Positions 53,675 to 63,786 of a DNA stretch of 64,000 nt are shown here, piece after piece. Every line of letters begins with the position of its first letter. Positions within the stretch are counted from its first letter, which is position 1. This DNA is from Hymenobacter amundsenii (GTDB lineage Bacteria; Bacteroidota; Bacteroidia; Cytophagales; Hymenobacteraceae), in NCBI RefSeq assembly GCF_002204745.1, contig NZ_NIRR01000017.1, forward strand, positions 1-64,000. Reading direction: 5' to 3'. The notes beneath the pieces were generated by a model. The model made no database searches and was not told where the DNA came from. It was given only the letters and a program-made list of their open reading frames with translations. Made by a program: the position numbers and the translations under genes.

Positions 53675-54442
53675 ATGAGTTGGATTTCCAAAACTCTTTC
53701 CAGCAGCATCGGCCGTAAGATCATCATGGCCACCACCGGCCTGTTCCTTTGCTCGTTCCTGCTCGTTCACTTGCTCATCAACCTGCAGCTGCTACGCCAC
53801 GACGGCGGCGCCAGCTTCAATTTCTGGGCCGAGTTCATGGGCACCAACCCGGTCATCCGCTTCATGGAGATTGTGCTCATGTTGGGCTTTGCCGTGCACA
53901 TTTACCAGGGCTTGGCACTGGCCGTGAAAAACAAGCAAGCCCGCGGTAGCCAAGGATACGTGAGCAACCACTCGGAGCAGAACTCGCAGTGGTCGTCGCG
54001 CAATATGGCCCTGCTAGGTACATTGCTGCTCATTTTCCTGATCGTTCACCTGATGAACTTCTGGATTCGCTCGCGCTTCGACGCCTTTGGCGGTCTGGCC
54101 GAAGTACGGGTTCCTAACCTCGACCACCCCGTTGGCGACCTGTACTCGGTAGCGGCGGCGTCATTCAAAATTCCGTGGTATGTAGCCCTGTACGCGCTGG
54201 CTCAAATTGCGCTCGGCTACCACCTCTGGCACGGCTTCCGTAGCGGTTTCCAGACCCTGGGCCTGAGCCACCGCAAGTACACCCCGGCCATTTACTACAC
54301 GGGTTATGTTTTCTCGGTAGGTATGGCCGTATTGTTCGCCATTATCCCGATCATCATGTTCTTCAGTGCCGAATACCAGCCCCGGCCTGCCACTGCTCAG
54401 CCCGTCGAGCAGTCGCTCACGGAGGAGCCGGCCCTGCGCTAA
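53675..54442 (+). CDS. sdhC: Succinate dehydrogenase cytochrome b subunit
   Basis: 255-residue inner-membrane anchor of the succinate:quinone oxidoreductase (type B, single large anchor subunit as in Bacteroidota). Five helices are apparent, with [17 protein letters not shown] at the start and histidines placed to bind haem b: [29 protein letters not shown] and [14 protein letters not shown] contexts. It begins the sdhCAB operon, 26 bp before sdhA. Confidence 0.93.
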   Translation: MSWISKTLSSSIGRKIIMATTGLFLCSFLLVHLLINLQLLRHDGGASFNFWAEFMGTNPVIRFMEIVLMLGFAVHIYQGLALAVKNKQARGSQGYVSNHSEQNSQWSSRNMALLGTLLLIFLIVHLMNFWIRSRFDAFGGLAEVRVPNLDHPVGDLYSVAAASFKIPWYVALYALAQIALGYHLWHGFRSGFQTLGLSHRKYTPAIYYTGYVFSVGMAVLFAIIPIIMFFSAEYQPRPATAQPVEQSLTEEPALR

Positions 54443-54468
54443 TTTCCCACTCTCTTACACTACATCCA

Positions 54469-56403
54469 ATGGTACTCGAATCCAAAATCCCCGAAGGCCC
54501 AATAGGCGAGAAGTGGGAAAAGCATAAGTTCAACGTTAAGCTCGTTAACCCTTCCAACAAGCGGAAGTACGACGTTATTGTCGTAGGTACGGGTTTGGCC
54601 GGGGCTTCGGCTGCCGCTTCGCTAGCTGAGTTGGGCTATAACGTAAAAGCATTTACCTTCCACGATTCTCCCCGGCGCGCGCACTCCATCGCGGCCCAGG
54701 GTGGCATCAACGCCGCCAAGAACTACCAGAACGACGGCGACTCGGTGTACCGCCTGTTCTATGATACCGTGAAGGGTGGTGACTACCGTTCCCGGGAGGC
54801 CAACGTGTACCGTTTGGCCCAGGTATCAGTCAACATCATCGACCAGTGCGTAGCCCAGGGTGTGCCCTTCGCTCGTGAATACGGCGGACTGTTGGCCAAC
54901 CGCTCGTTTGGTGGTGCCCAGGTAAGCCGCACGTTCTACGCCCGGGGCCAGACTGGCCAGCAGCTGCTGCTGGGTGCCTACTCGGCCCTTTCGCGTCAGG
55001 TGGCCTATGGTAAGGTAAAGCTGTACACTCGCTCCGAGATGCTGGATCTGGTAACGGTAGACGGCCAGGCGCGGGGCATCATTACCCGCAACCTACTGAC
55101 GGGTGAGATTGAGCAGCACGCGGCCCACGCCGTGGTGCTTGCCACCGGCGGCTACGGCAACGTGTTCTTCCTGAGCACCAACGCCATGTACTGCAACGCC
55201 ACCGCCGCCTGGCGGGCCCACAAGAAGGGCGCATACTTTGCCAATCCCTGCTTCACCCAGATTCACCCCACCTGCATTCCCGTATCGGGCGATTACCAGT
55301 CTAAGCTGACGCTCATGTCGGAGTCGCTGCGTAACGACGGCCGCGTGTGGGTGCCGGCCACCAAGGAAACGGCTGAGCGCCTGCGTAAGGGCGAAATCAA
55401 CGTTAACGACATTCAGGAGGCTGACCGTGACTACTTCCTGGAGCGCAAGTACCCGGCCTTCGGTAACCTGGTGCCCCGCGACGTGGCTTCGCGCAACGCC
55501 AAGCTGATGTGTGACGAGGGCAAAGGCGTAGGCTCGACCGGCCTGGCCGTGTACCTCGACTTCGCCGACGTTATCAAGCGCACCTCGGCCGAGGCCGTGA
55601 GCCAGAAGTATGGCAACCTGTTCGATATGTACGCCAAAATCACTGGCGAGAACCCTTACGAGCGGCCCATGCGCATCTACCCGGCGGTTCACTATACCAT
55701 GGGCGGCCTCTGGGTTGACTACAACCTGCAAACCACAGTGCCCGGACTGTACGCCACCGGCGAGTGCAACTTCTCCGACCACGGCGCTAACCGCCTCGGT
55801 GCTTCGGCTCTCATGCAGGGCTTAGCCGACGGCTACTTCGTGATTCCCTACACCATCGGCGACTACCTGGCCCAAACGGCGCCCAAGCCCGTAACGACCG
55901 AAGACCCGGCCTTCGCCGAGGCAACGGCCGCCGTGCAGGCCCGTGTGCAGCAGCTGATGAGCATCAACGGCAACCGTACCCCCGACGACTTCCACAAGAA
56001 GCTCGGCCACCTGATGTGGGAGTACTGCGGCATGTCGCGCAACGCCGAGGGCCTGCGCTACGCCAAAAGCGAGATTCAGCAGCTGAAGAAGGAATTCTGG
56101 AGCGACCTGAAACTGGCTGGCACTGAAACCGAAATGAACCAGGCGCTGGAGAAAGCCGGCCGCGTAGCCGATTTCATCGAGCTCGGCGAACTGATGGTGG
56201 ACGATGCCCTCGACCGCAACGAAAGCTGCGGTGGTCACTTCCGCGAGGAGTATCAGACGCCCGAGGGTGAGGCCCTGCGTAACGACGACGACTACGCCTA
56301 CGTGGCGGCCTGGGAGTATCAAGGCGAAAACCAGCCCGAGAAGCTCAACAAGGAAGAGCTGACGTTCGAAAACGTGAAACTCACCCAGCGCAGCTACAAA
56401 TAG
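54469..56403 (+). CDS. sdhA: Succinate dehydrogenase flavoprotein subunit
   Basis: 644 residues. FAD-binding Rossmann motif [10 protein letters not shown] (38-47). The covalent FAD site is His72 in [20 protein letters not shown]. Catalytic-site segments are [24 protein letters not shown] and [35 protein letters not shown]. It oxidises succinate to fumarate in the TCA cycle and passes electrons to SdhB. Co-transcribed with sdhC. Confidence 0.97.
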   Translation: MVLESKIPEGPIGEKWEKHKFNVKLVNPSNKRKYDVIVVGTGLAGASAAASLAELGYNVKAFTFHDSPRRAHSIAAQGGINAAKNYQNDGDSVYRLFYDTVKGGDYRSREANVYRLAQVSVNIIDQCVAQGVPFAREYGGLLANRSFGGAQVSRTFYARGQTGQQLLLGAYSALSRQVAYGKVKLYTRSEMLDLVTVDGQARGIITRNLLTGEIEQHAAHAVVLATGGYGNVFFLSTNAMYCNATAAWRAHKKGAYFANPCFTQIHPTCIPVSGDYQSKLTLMSESLRNDGRVWVPATKETAERLRKGEINVNDIQEADRDYFLERKYPAFGNLVPRDVASRNAKLMCDEGKGVGSTGLAVYLDFADVIKRTSAEAVSQKYGNLFDMYAKITGENPYERPMRIYPAVHYTMGGLWVDYNLQTTVPGLYATGECNFSDHGANRLGASALMQGLADGYFVIPYTIGDYLAQTAPKPVTTEDPAFAEATAAVQARVQQLMSINGNRTPDDFHKKLGHLMWEYCGMSRNAEGLRYAKSEIQQLKKEFWSDLKLAGTETEMNQALEKAGRVADFIELGELMVDDALDRNESCGGHFREEYQTPEGEALRNDDDYAYVAAWEYQGENQPEKLNKEELTFENVKLTQRSYK

Positions 56404-56505
56404 GCTGCAAGCAACAAGCCGCAAGCTGCAAGCGCAGTTCGGTAGTCTCAATTCTAAAACGAAAAGCTCGCAGCCTGTAGCTGACAGCTTGAAGCTCATA
56501 AAACA
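56404..56505. repeat. Repeat-bearing spacer between sdhA and sdhB
   Basis: 102 bp, long for this operon. It holds AAGCCGCAAGCTGCAAGC-type words at about 56405-56432 and an oppositely oriented AGCTTGAAGC near 56487-56496, forming an imperfect inverted pair. The core matches the 14-bp tandem repeat inside the TonB receptor gene (21188-21215). Confidence 0.6.
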
Positions 56506-57291
56506 ATGGCCGGAAGTAACCCCAACGCCAAACCGATGAACCTCACCCTGAAGGTGTGGCGGCAGAAGAACCGCATAACTGATGGCGGTATCGTGGACTA
56601 TCAGGTGAAGGACATTTCGCCCGATATGTCGTTTCTGGAAATGCTCGACGTGCTCAACGAAGACCTGCTGCGCAAGGGCGATGAGCCGGTAGCCTTCGAC
56701 CACGACTGCCGTGAAGGCATTTGCGGCTCATGCAACCTGTTTATCAACGGCCGGGCCCATGGCCCCGAGCAGGGCACCACGACCTGCCAGCTGCATATGC
56801 GTAAGTTTTCCGACGGCGACACCATCGTCATCGAGCCTTGGCGTGCCACGGCATTTCCAATCAACAAGGACCTGAGCGTAGACCGCTCGGCTTTCGACCG
56901 CATCATTCAGGCGGGCGGCTACGTGAGCGTAAATACCGGCGGTACGCCTGATGCCAACGAGATTCCGATTCCGAAGGATGTTTCGGACCGGGCCTTCGAG
57001 GCGGCCACTTGCATCGGCTGCGGTGCCTGCGTGGCAGCTTGCAAAAATGCTTCGGCCATGCTGTTCGTATCGGCCAAGGTGAGCCAGCTTGCGTTGTTGC
57101 CCCAGGGCCACGTCGAGCGCAAAACCCGCGTCGAAAACATGGTAGCCCAGATGGATATCGAAGGGTTTGGTGCCTGCACCAACATCGGCTCCTGCGCTGC
57201 CGAGTGCCCAGTGGGCATTTCGCTCGAAAATATTGCCATTCTTAACCAGGAATTTATCTCGGCCAAGGCCACGTCGAATAACCTAGCCTAG
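56506..57291 (+). CDS. sdhB: Succinate dehydrogenase iron-sulfur subunit
   Basis: 261 residues. The [2Fe-2S] centre is set by [12 protein letters not shown] and the later Cys of TTTCQLHM. The [4Fe-4S] and [3Fe-4S] centres are bound by [13 protein letters not shown] and [14 protein letters not shown]. It transfers electrons from SdhA to quinone. Last gene of the operon; a strong terminator follows 30 bp later. Confidence 0.97.
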   Translation: MAGSNPNAKPMNLTLKVWRQKNRITDGGIVDYQVKDISPDMSFLEMLDVLNEDLLRKGDEPVAFDHDCREGICGSCNLFINGRAHGPEQGTTTCQLHMRKFSDGDTIVIEPWRATAFPINKDLSVDRSAFDRIIQAGGYVSVNTGGTPDANEIPIPKDVSDRAFEAATCIGCGACVAACKNASAMLFVSAKVSQLALLPQGHVERKTRVENMVAQMDIEGFGACTNIGSCAAECPVGISLENIAILNQEFISAKATSNNLA

Positions 57292-57321
57292 CGTTTTCGG
57301 TTATTCTTCTGAGAATTCCCT

Positions 57322-57355
57322 AAAAGGCGAAACGGACTTCCGTTTCGCCTTTTTT
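57322..57355 (+). terminator. Rho-independent terminator of sdhCAB
   Basis: AAAAGGCGAAACGG (57322-57335) pairs perfectly with CCGTTTCGCCTTTT (57340-57353), 4-nt loop, T run at the end. Confidence 0.92.
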
Positions 57356-57402
57356 GTGGCCGCTGTCTGGTGGCTCCGTTTCACGCCTTTCTTTTTGACT
57401 GA

Positions 57403-57930
57403 ATGATTACGATAATTGCCGGCACCAACCGCCCCGACTCCCGCGCCCGGCGCATTGCCAACCTCTATCTAAACCTATTGACCGCGCACGGCACGCCCGC
57501 ACAGGTCCTCGACCTGATCGGGCTGCCTGCCGATTTCACCACCTCCGCCCTCTACGACAATGCCGGCCGCCACGAGGGCTTCAACGAGCTAGCTGCCAAA
57601 GTCAGCGAGGCCGGTAAGCTGGTCTTTATAGTACCGGAATATAACTGCTCGTTTCCGGGCGTGCTGAAGGCTTTCATTGACGGCCTCCCCTACCCCAGCG
57701 GCCTCGGTGGCAAAAAAGCTGCCTTGGTAGGCCTGAGTAGCGGCGGCCAAGGCGGTGTATTGGCCCTTAACCACCTCACCGACATCCTCATGTACCTGGG
57801 TACCGCTGTGCTGCCCCAGCGCGTCCGCCTACCCTTCATCGACAAGCACCTGCACGAAAACGGCACCCTTACCGATACCTTTCTGCACCAGATGCTCGAA
57901 GAGCAGGTGGCCCATTTTCTGCGGTTTTAG
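57403..57930 (+). CDS. NADPH-dependent FMN reductase family protein
   Basis: 175-residue flavodoxin-fold oxidoreductase. The phosphate loop is AGTNRPDSRARR (6-17), and the flavin-contact motif PEYNCSFPGVLKAFIDGL (about 78-95) plus GGKKAALVGLSSGGQGG complete the NAD(P)H-FMN reductase signature. It probably reduces quinones, azo compounds or free FMN in the cytoplasm. Its stop lies 35 bp from the end of the converging CLC gene. Confidence 0.9.
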   Translation: MITIIAGTNRPDSRARRIANLYLNLLTAHGTPAQVLDLIGLPADFTTSALYDNAGRHEGFNELAAKVSEAGKLVFIVPEYNCSFPGVLKAFIDGLPYPSGLGGKKAALVGLSSGGQGGVLALNHLTDILMYLGTAVLPQRVRLPFIDKHLHENGTLTDTFLHQMLEEQVAHFLRF

Positions 57931-57965
57931 TTTTGGTGGAAAGTTGAGCTTGTTTCAACAGGCTG

Positions 57966-59249
57966 CTACACCTCGCGTAGGGCCTTGCCCTTTTGGCGCA
58001 ACCAACGGCGGTGCTTGGGCTCTCCGATAACCTGGGCGCTGTAAATGCCTTGGTGGCCCGAGAATAGGTAGCTTACCACACAGGCTAGTCCTGCATACAG
58101 CCCGCATTCGTGGCCGAATAGCTCCATGGCCATCAGGGTGCAGGCAAGCGGGGTATTGGCTGCGCCCGCGAAAACGGCCACGAAGCCCATGCCTGCCAGC
58201 AGCGGCAACGGCAGCGGCAGCACGCCAGCCAGCGCATTGCCCAACGTAGCGCCCACGAAAAACAGCGGCGTTACCTCGCCACCCTTAAAGCTGGCCCCGA
58301 GCGTGAGGGCCGTAAGCAGAATTTTAAGGGCGAAGGCGTACGGCACCAGCGGCCCCGCAAACGAGGCCACAATGGTTGGCACGCCCAGTCCAATGTACTC
58401 GGTAGTACCCAGGCTCCAGACCAGCAGAGCGACCACTACCCCACCCAAAGCGGGCCGGAGCGGGGGCCACTTAATGCGACTCTTGTAAAAGCGGCTCACT
58501 ACGTGCGTAGCGCCCGCAAAAAGCCGCCCGCCCAGCCCGAACGCTATGCCTGCCGCCGCCGCCAGCAGCACGTTTTCCACCGATAATGCCGGCACTACGG
58601 GCACCACCAACTGCGGATAGACGGTGTGGCCCACGCCCCAGGCACGCGTCACGAGGTCGGCCCCGGCGGCGGCCAAAAAGGCGGGCAGAATGGCATCGTA
58701 GCGGATGCGGCCCAGAAAGAAAACTTCCAACCCGAAGATGGCGCCGGCCAGCGGCGTACCGAATACCGAAGCAAAACCCGCACTAATACCCGCGATGAGC
58801 AGAATCCGCCGTTCGCGCCGGGGTAGCCCCAGCCGCAGATGGAGCTGGTCGGCGAGCGAAGCACCCATTTGCACAGCTGTGCCCTCGCGGCCGGCCGAGC
58901 CGCCGAACAGGTGAGTGAGCACCGTGCCAATGAGCACGAGCGGCGTCATGCGGAGCGGTAGTACACGTTGGGGCCGGTGGATTTCGTCGAGCAGCAGGTT
59001 GTTGCCGGCCTCCACGCGCTGGCCCAGGTAGTGGTAGAGCAGTCCTACCAATAACCCGCCCACTGGCAGCAACGCAATTATCCAGACGTGCGCCTCGCGC
59101 CAATTGGTAGCCCAATCGAGCGCCACCAGAAACCCAGCCGAGGCCGTACCCGCCAGGGCCGCCACAGCTGCCCCCAGCAACAGCCAGCGGCTCAGGTAGA
59201 GCAGCAGCAGCCGGTATTCGTATAACAGGGCGCGGATAGCAGGCAGCAT
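57966..59249 (-). CDS. CLC-family antiporter with fluoride-type motifs
   Basis: 427 residues from MLPAIRALLYEYRL at 59249; the open frame continues upstream but gives no signal. About ten or more membrane helices and the CLC signatures: the gating glutamate in GREGT (120-124, Glu122), GIAFGLGGRLF, and GGEVTPLFFVGATLG. Chloride-type CLCs usually have GSGIP and GREGP; here these are GNNLL (82-86) and GREGT, substitutions reported for the CLC-F clade of fluoride/proton antiporters. So fluoride export is the better guess. No fluoride-riboswitch motif was recognised upstream. Chloride transport cannot be excluded. Confidence 0.85.
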   Translation of the reverse strand: MLPAIRALLYEYRLLLLYLSRWLLLGAAVAALAGTASAGFLVALDWATNWREAHVWIIALLPVGGLLVGLLYHYLGQRVEAGNNLLLDEIHRPQRVLPLRMTPLVLIGTVLTHLFGGSAGREGTAVQMGASLADQLHLRLGLPRRERRILLIAGISAGFASVFGTPLAGAIFGLEVFFLGRIRYDAILPAFLAAAGADLVTRAWGVGHTVYPQLVVPVVPALSVENVLLAAAAGIAFGLGGRLFAGATHVVSRFYKSRIKWPPLRPALGGVVVALLVWSLGTTEYIGLGVPTIVASFAGPLVPYAFALKILLTALTLGASFKGGEVTPLFFVGATLGNALAGVLPLPLPLLAGMGFVAVFAGAANTPLACTLMAMELFGHECGLYAGLACVVSYLFSGHQGIYSAQVIGEPKHRRWLRQKGKALREV

Positions 59250-59458
59250 AGGCAGTTCCGGCACCGGCCGGCCGACAAAAGTACACCCCCTTGCCCAACC
59301 TCCGGCACATCTTGCCCACCGTGGCAAGATTTGGCCTGCCGCAGTAAGCTGAAGCACCGGCCAGCAGGCAACAGAAAGTAGGCGGCCGCGTTACAGGAGC
59401 TGCTATCGACCAGGATTTCCCTGCGTCCGAAGTATTCCCTTATCATGTTTATGCGCGT

Positions 59459-59626
59459 ATGAAATACCTGCCAGCCTTGCTAATTATAATCTTACTGGCA
59501 GCTAGCTGCACTATTGCCCCCCGGCGCGGGAAGGGCAGCGGCCAACTCAGCCCCGACTCCGAGCGCATGGAACCCCTCCGCTTCCCTACTGACTCCGGGG
59601 CGGTACGCCCCGATTCGCTCCGCTAA
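59459..59626 (+). CDS. Very small lipoprotein
   Basis: 55 residues with a convincing lipoprotein leader (MKYLPALLIIILLAASC, Cys17) and a short charged tail (SPDSERMEPLRFPTDSGAVRP) to the TAA at 59626. It lies between divergent and convergent neighbours with no other coding option on this strand. No homolog is recognised. Many Bacteroidota carry such tiny lipoproteins. Confidence 0.5.
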   Translation: MKYLPALLIIILLAASCTIAPRRGKGSGQLSPDSERMEPLRFPTDSGAVRPDSLR

Positions 59627-59792
59627 TTCAAGCTAGTTTCTGCTTTTCAGACGAAATCCTGTCTCATTGCAGAAATAACTGAGGCTTCAGGTCAATAATA
59701 AGGCGAAGAGCAGTTGCTCCGCCTTACTGACCAGTGTATCCTTGCTGATGTACTTTCTCCCATAACCCAGCTACCCAGAGAAGCACAATAAC

Positions 59793-59828
59793 AAAGAGGC
59801 CGCTCCAGGTAATTGGGGCGGCCTCTTT
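59793..59828 (-). terminator. Terminator after ftsZ
   Basis: AAAGAGGCCGC (59793-59803) pairs perfectly with GCGGCCTCTTT (59818-59828). It lies 22 bp beyond the ftsZ stop in the leftward direction. Confidence 0.8.
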
Positions 59829-59850
59829 ATTATTGGTCAGGACCAGAAAA

Positions 59851-61335
59851 CTAGTCCACGTTGTCGTGCAGAAAGCGGTTATCGCCTAGTAGCTCGTTGT
59901 CGTCGGAAAGGTTGAAGCGACTCACATTCTGTTCGGAAGATGGCACTACGTTTTCCAGTTTCACCTGCCGGCGCAGATAGGCCGGGGTTTCGAGCTGGTC
60001 CTTGAGGGTCTCGTTGGTAAGGCCATTGCTCAGGGCCTGCAGGCGCTGGCGGCGCTCTTCGGCCCGCACATCGAGTGAGGGCCGGGGCAGCGCGTGCTGA
60101 GCCGTAGTGGCCGCGCCCGACTGAGGCTGTGGCCGTTGGTGCTGGTACTGCAGCTGCGGCTCCGGTGCGGGCGTCGAAGGAGCAGCCACCGGGGCCGAAT
60201 CGTGCTGCGGAGGCGACGTCTCCAGGTCCAGCTTCACCACCTCGGGCTCGGCCGGCGCGGGGCTACCGAACGTGGGCACGAATGAGGTGGGCTCGGCTGC
60301 TTCGGCCGGCTCGCGGGCCGGGGCAGCGTTGCTGTCGTCGCGGGGTATTACTTCGGTGATGTTGTGGGCGTCGCGGGCAAAACCGGTGGCAATTACCGTC
60401 ACCCGGATGCTCTGGCCCAGGGTTGGGTCGATGCCATGGCCGAAAATAACCTCTGCGTTCTGGCCAGCCTTCTCCTGGATATACTCCGTGATTTCGGTCA
60501 GCTCATCCATCTCCAGTTCGGCCTGGTCGCCCGACATGATGCTGAGCAGGATGCGCTGGGCGCCGTGGATGTCGGTGTTGTTGAGCAGCGGCGAAGCCAG
60601 AGCTTCCTCGGCGGCCCGGGCGGCACGGTTCTCACCTTCGGTTACGGAGCTGCCCATTACGGCCGCACCCGAGTCCTTCATCACCGTTTTCACGTCCTCA
60701 AAGTCCACGTTCACATCGGCCGTTACCGTAATGATTTCGGCAATGGACTTAGCGGCTGTGCTCAGCACGGTATCGGCCTTGGCGAAGGCCGAGCGAATGG
60801 GCAGGTTGCCGTAAATCTCGCGGAGCTTATCGTTAAGGATTACCAGCACCGTGTCGCAGTTGTCGCTGAGCTCCTTGATGCCCTGTTCAGCCTGCAAGCG
60901 CTTCTTCTTGCCCTCGAACATGAACGGTGCCGTAACGATACCCACCGTGAGGATACCCAGTTCCTTGGCGACTTTGGCAATTACCGGGGCGGCCCCAGTG
61001 CCGGTGCCGCCACCCATACCCGCCGTAATAAACACCATGCGGGTGCCGTTGCTTAGCAGCTCGCGGATTTGCTCGCGGCTTTCCACGGCGGCCTGCTTGC
61101 CCCGCTCGGGGTTGGCCCCTGCGCCCAGCCCCTCGGTCAGGTCGGCCCCGATTTGCAGGCGGTTGGGCACGCTCGATGAAGCCAGCGCCTGTTTATCGGT
61201 GTTGCAGATGACGAATTCCACGTCCTTGATGCCCTGACTGAACATGTGGTTCACGGCATTGGAGCCGCCTCCCCCCACCCCAATCACCTTGATGATGGAC
61301 GTTGATTGCGACGGAATGTCAAATTTATAATTCAT
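59851..61335 (-). CDS. ftsZ: Cell division protein FtsZ
   Basis: 494 residues, longer than E. coli FtsZ (383) because of an extended C-terminal linker, as is usual in Bacteroidota. The GTPase core has GVGGGGSNAVNHM, the tubulin signature GGGTGTGAAPVIAK, and the T7 loop region NVDFEDVKTVMKDSG. The linker (about 330-450) is rich in Pro, Ala, Glu and Gln. A conserved-looking peptide near the C-terminus (ETPAYLRRQVKLENV) may bind FtsA. It polymerises at the division site. Last gene of murC-ftsQ-ftsA-ftsZ. Confidence 0.97.
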   Translation of the reverse strand: MNYKFDIPSQSTSIIKVIGVGGGGSNAVNHMFSQGIKDVEFVICNTDKQALASSSVPNRLQIGADLTEGLGAGANPERGKQAAVESREQIRELLSNGTRMVFITAGMGGGTGTGAAPVIAKVAKELGILTVGIVTAPFMFEGKKKRLQAEQGIKELSDNCDTVLVILNDKLREIYGNLPIRSAFAKADTVLSTAAKSIAEIITVTADVNVDFEDVKTVMKDSGAAVMGSSVTEGENRAARAAEEALASPLLNNTDIHGAQRILLSIMSGDQAELEMDELTEITEYIQEKAGQNAEVIFGHGIDPTLGQSIRVTVIATGFARDAHNITEVIPRDDSNAAPAREPAEAAEPTSFVPTFGSPAPAEPEVVKLDLETSPPQHDSAPVAAPSTPAPEPQLQYQHQRPQPQSGAATTAQHALPRPSLDVRAEERRQRLQALSNGLTNETLKDQLETPAYLRRQVKLENVVPSSEQNVSRFNLSDDNELLGDNRFLHDNVD

Positions 61336-61370
61336 GCTTGAGGGTCAGTTGGAATTAAGAATTAAGAGTT

Positions 61371-61427
61371 GAGCATTAAAAATTGTCTCGGCAATTCGAT
61401 AAAACTGAAGGGCAATTTTTAATGCTC
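61371..61427. repeat. A+T-rich inverted repeat between ftsA and ftsZ
   Basis: GAGCATTAAAAATTG (61371-61385) pairs perfectly with CAATTTTTAATGCTC (61413-61427). The flanks repeat AATTAAGA-type words. It could stop or pause part of the ftsA transcript. Confidence 0.6.
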
Positions 61428-61449
61428 GATTCTCACTTCCTAATTGACT

Positions 61450-62838
61450 TTAGTATTGCTTATCGTCGAAGTCATCAATCAGCAACCCTTTGGTGCGGCT
61501 GAGGATCTTCTGGAAGAAGTCACCGGCGCCCGATGACTTCTTGGCGGGCTGCTCGGCAGCCGGCTGGGCCGGCGTCTGGATATTCTGCGGGGCGGCCGCC
61601 GGAGCGACTGTAGCGCGCGTATCGGGTGCAGCCCGGTAATGGTTCTGCTCGGGCTCGTCGTAGCCACGCTGGGCTACGCGGTCATCGATAGAGCGGTAGC
61701 CGGCCAGCACCAAGCCCACCGTAGTGGCGTACATGGGCGACTTTACCGCTTCAATCTTACTCTTGCCCAAATGCTCGTTGGGGTAACCAATGCGCGTATC
61801 GAGGCCGGTAACGTACTCGGTAAGCTGCACCAGATTCTGGAGCTGCGAGCCGCCGCCGGTCATCACGATGCCGGCCGCCAGCTTATCCTGGAAGCCCAGA
61901 CGTTGGATTTCGGCGTACACCAGCTCCACGATTTCCTCCATCCGGGCCTCAATGATGTAGGCCAGGTTTTTCAGGCTGATTTCCTTGGGAGCCCGGTCGC
62001 GCAGGCCGGGGATGCTTACAATTTCGTACTCCGAGGCTTCTTCGGCAATGGCTTTGCCGAACTTCACCTTGAGCTGCTCGGCCTGGTTCTGCATGACGAG
62101 GCAGCCCTGCTTGATGTCGGAGGTGATGATGTTGCCACCGAAAGGCAGCACTGCCGCGTGGCGAATGATGCCGTCCTTGAACACGGCCAGATCGGTCGTG
62201 CCGCCCCCGATGTCGATCAGGGCCACGCCGGCTTCCTTCTCTTCGTCGCTGAGCACCGACATGCTCGATGCCAGCGGCTCCAGAATCAGGTTATCGATTT
62301 CCAGGCCCGCCTTCGTAACGCACTTGTAGATGTTGTTGATGGCCGTACTCTGGGCCGTGATGATGTGGAAGTTGCCCTCCAGGCGCACGCCCGACATGCC
62401 CACGGGGTCCAGAATACCCTCTTCGTAATCTACCTTGTAGTCCTGGGGCATCACATGGATGATCTGGGAGCCGGGGGGCGTTACGAGGCGGTACATGTCG
62501 CTGGTGAGGCGCTCCACATCGGCCTGCGTGATTTCGGTTTCGGCTGAAGCGCGGGTGATGCTGCCATTGTGCTGCAGGCTCTTGATGTGCTGGCCCGCAA
62601 TGCCCACGTTCACCACACCAATGTTGATGCCCGACTGCTCCTCGGCCTGCTTAATAGCCTTCTTGATGGCGTCCACCGTTTTGTCGATGTTCGACACAAT
62701 ACCGCGCACGACTCCTTCCGACACGGCCTTGCCCAACCCCAGAATTTCGAGCTTGCCGAATTCATTTTTACGGCCCACCAGGGCACAAATTTTGGTGGTA
62801 CCGATATCGAGGCCGACTACAATCTTATCGTGTTGCAT
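61450..62838 (-). CDS. ftsA: Cell division protein FtsA
   Basis: 462-residue actin-like membrane tether of the Z-ring. ATPase-fold motifs are VVGLDIGTTKICALVG at the start, VGIAGQHIKSLQHNG, GVALIDIGGGTTDLAVF, and TGGGSQLQNLVQL; a C-terminal amphipathic helix for membrane binding is likely in the last 30 residues (GDFFQKILSRTKGLLIDDF). Preceded by ftsQ and followed by ftsZ after 114 bp containing an inverted repeat. Confidence 0.96.
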   Translation of the reverse strand: MQHDKIVVGLDIGTTKICALVGRKNEFGKLEILGLGKAVSEGVVRGIVSNIDKTVDAIKKAIKQAEEQSGINIGVVNVGIAGQHIKSLQHNGSITRASAETEITQADVERLTSDMYRLVTPPGSQIIHVMPQDYKVDYEEGILDPVGMSGVRLEGNFHIITAQSTAINNIYKCVTKAGLEIDNLILEPLASSMSVLSDEEKEAGVALIDIGGGTTDLAVFKDGIIRHAAVLPFGGNIITSDIKQGCLVMQNQAEQLKVKFGKAIAEEASEYEIVSIPGLRDRAPKEISLKNLAYIIEARMEEIVELVYAEIQRLGFQDKLAAGIVMTGGGSQLQNLVQLTEYVTGLDTRIGYPNEHLGKSKIEAVKSPMYATTVGLVLAGYRSIDDRVAQRGYDEPEQNHYRAAPDTRATVAPAAAPQNIQTPAQPAAEQPAKKSSGAGDFFQKILSRTKGLLIDDFDDKQY

Positions 62839-62921
62839 GGGGAGGGAGAGCAGAGAGTTGCAGGTAAATGCAGGAGAAGAGTGCCTAATGCGCTTTAAGG
62901 TAGCGTTTTAGGCGGATAATT

Positions 62922-63680
62922 TTATTCGCAGATGATTTGATCCTTGAACTCGACGTTGACCCTATGGTAGGTGTCCCAGCCGAGAACAGGCGGAATTTGC
63001 CGGTAAAATACCATCAGTTTCGCGAATTTTTCTGAAATATTATCGGGAAAGCCAAATTCTACCCGCTGGTCGCCCACCTGCTGGGTGAACGAAATTTTAC
63101 CACTGGGGGCCACAAACACTTCCGCGACCTGGGCCCGCCAGAACGGCTTTTCGTCCAGGTAACGTAAAAAGTCGAGGTAGCGTGTGCCAACACTGTCCTG
63201 AAAGAACCGGGCCGAAAGTGGTACGCCCCCCGGCCGGGAAATGGGCACCACCCGGGCCGTGAACAGGGGCGAGAGTGGCAGCTGGCGGCCGTCGGCGTCG
63301 AGGTAGCTGTCTTGGCGCGAGTCGGCGTGCACGAGGCGGGCGATAGGCCGGCTCTGGCGCACATCGGCGTGTAGGTTGCCGGCCAGGTCGCGGTATACTT
63401 GGGCCTCTTTTACGAAGCTATGGGCCTTCAGGCGGGCCTCCAGGGCCTTGAGGTCTACCTCATCGGGGTTGCTGCCTTCGAGCCGGTCGCGGCCCTCTCG
63501 GGTGAGCAGGCTTGTAACCTCGCGCTGGCCGATGAAGAAGTTATTGAACTCGTTGCTGATGGAAACGATGACGCCCCCCACATGCCGGTTCGCCTGCCGC
63601 ACGGCCGCGAAAGCCCCCAACCCTACCAGCAACAGCAGGCAGATGGTAGCAAACAGCAGGTTGTTGGCTTTACGCTTCAT
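62922..63680 (-). CDS. ftsQ: Cell division protein FtsQ
   Basis: 252 residues. A single N-terminal membrane helix (about 8-27) is followed by a periplasmic POTRA-type domain (TREGRDRLEGSNPDEVDLKALEARLKAHSFVKEAQVY) and the beta domain with SYLDADGRQLPLSP. Sequence conservation is low in this family, but size, topology and gene order (murC-ftsQ-ftsA-ftsZ) agree. It links the divisome cytoplasmic and periplasmic parts. Confidence 0.9.
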   Translation of the reverse strand: MKRKANNLLFATICLLLLVGLGAFAAVRQANRHVGGVIVSISNEFNNFFIGQREVTSLLTREGRDRLEGSNPDEVDLKALEARLKAHSFVKEAQVYRDLAGNLHADVRQSRPIARLVHADSRQDSYLDADGRQLPLSPLFTARVVPISRPGGVPLSARFFQDSVGTRYLDFLRYLDEKPFWRAQVAEVFVAPSGKISFTQQVGDQRVEFGFPDNISEKFAKLMVFYRQIPPVLGWDTYHRVNVEFKDQIICE

Positions 63681-63786
63681 GGAGGTTTGGGGGGAAATGA
63701 AGGTCTTGTATGCTGGGTTGGCGTACGTCCTGGAAAAGAGAGTGTCGGAGGTACCAGCCGGCAGTTAGACGCTTACAAGATAGCGT

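Noticed and set aside
59250..59458. A fluoride (crcB) riboswitch upstream of the CLC gene.
   Set aside because: I could not find the conserved motif or pseudoknot by eye. A covariance-model search would decide.
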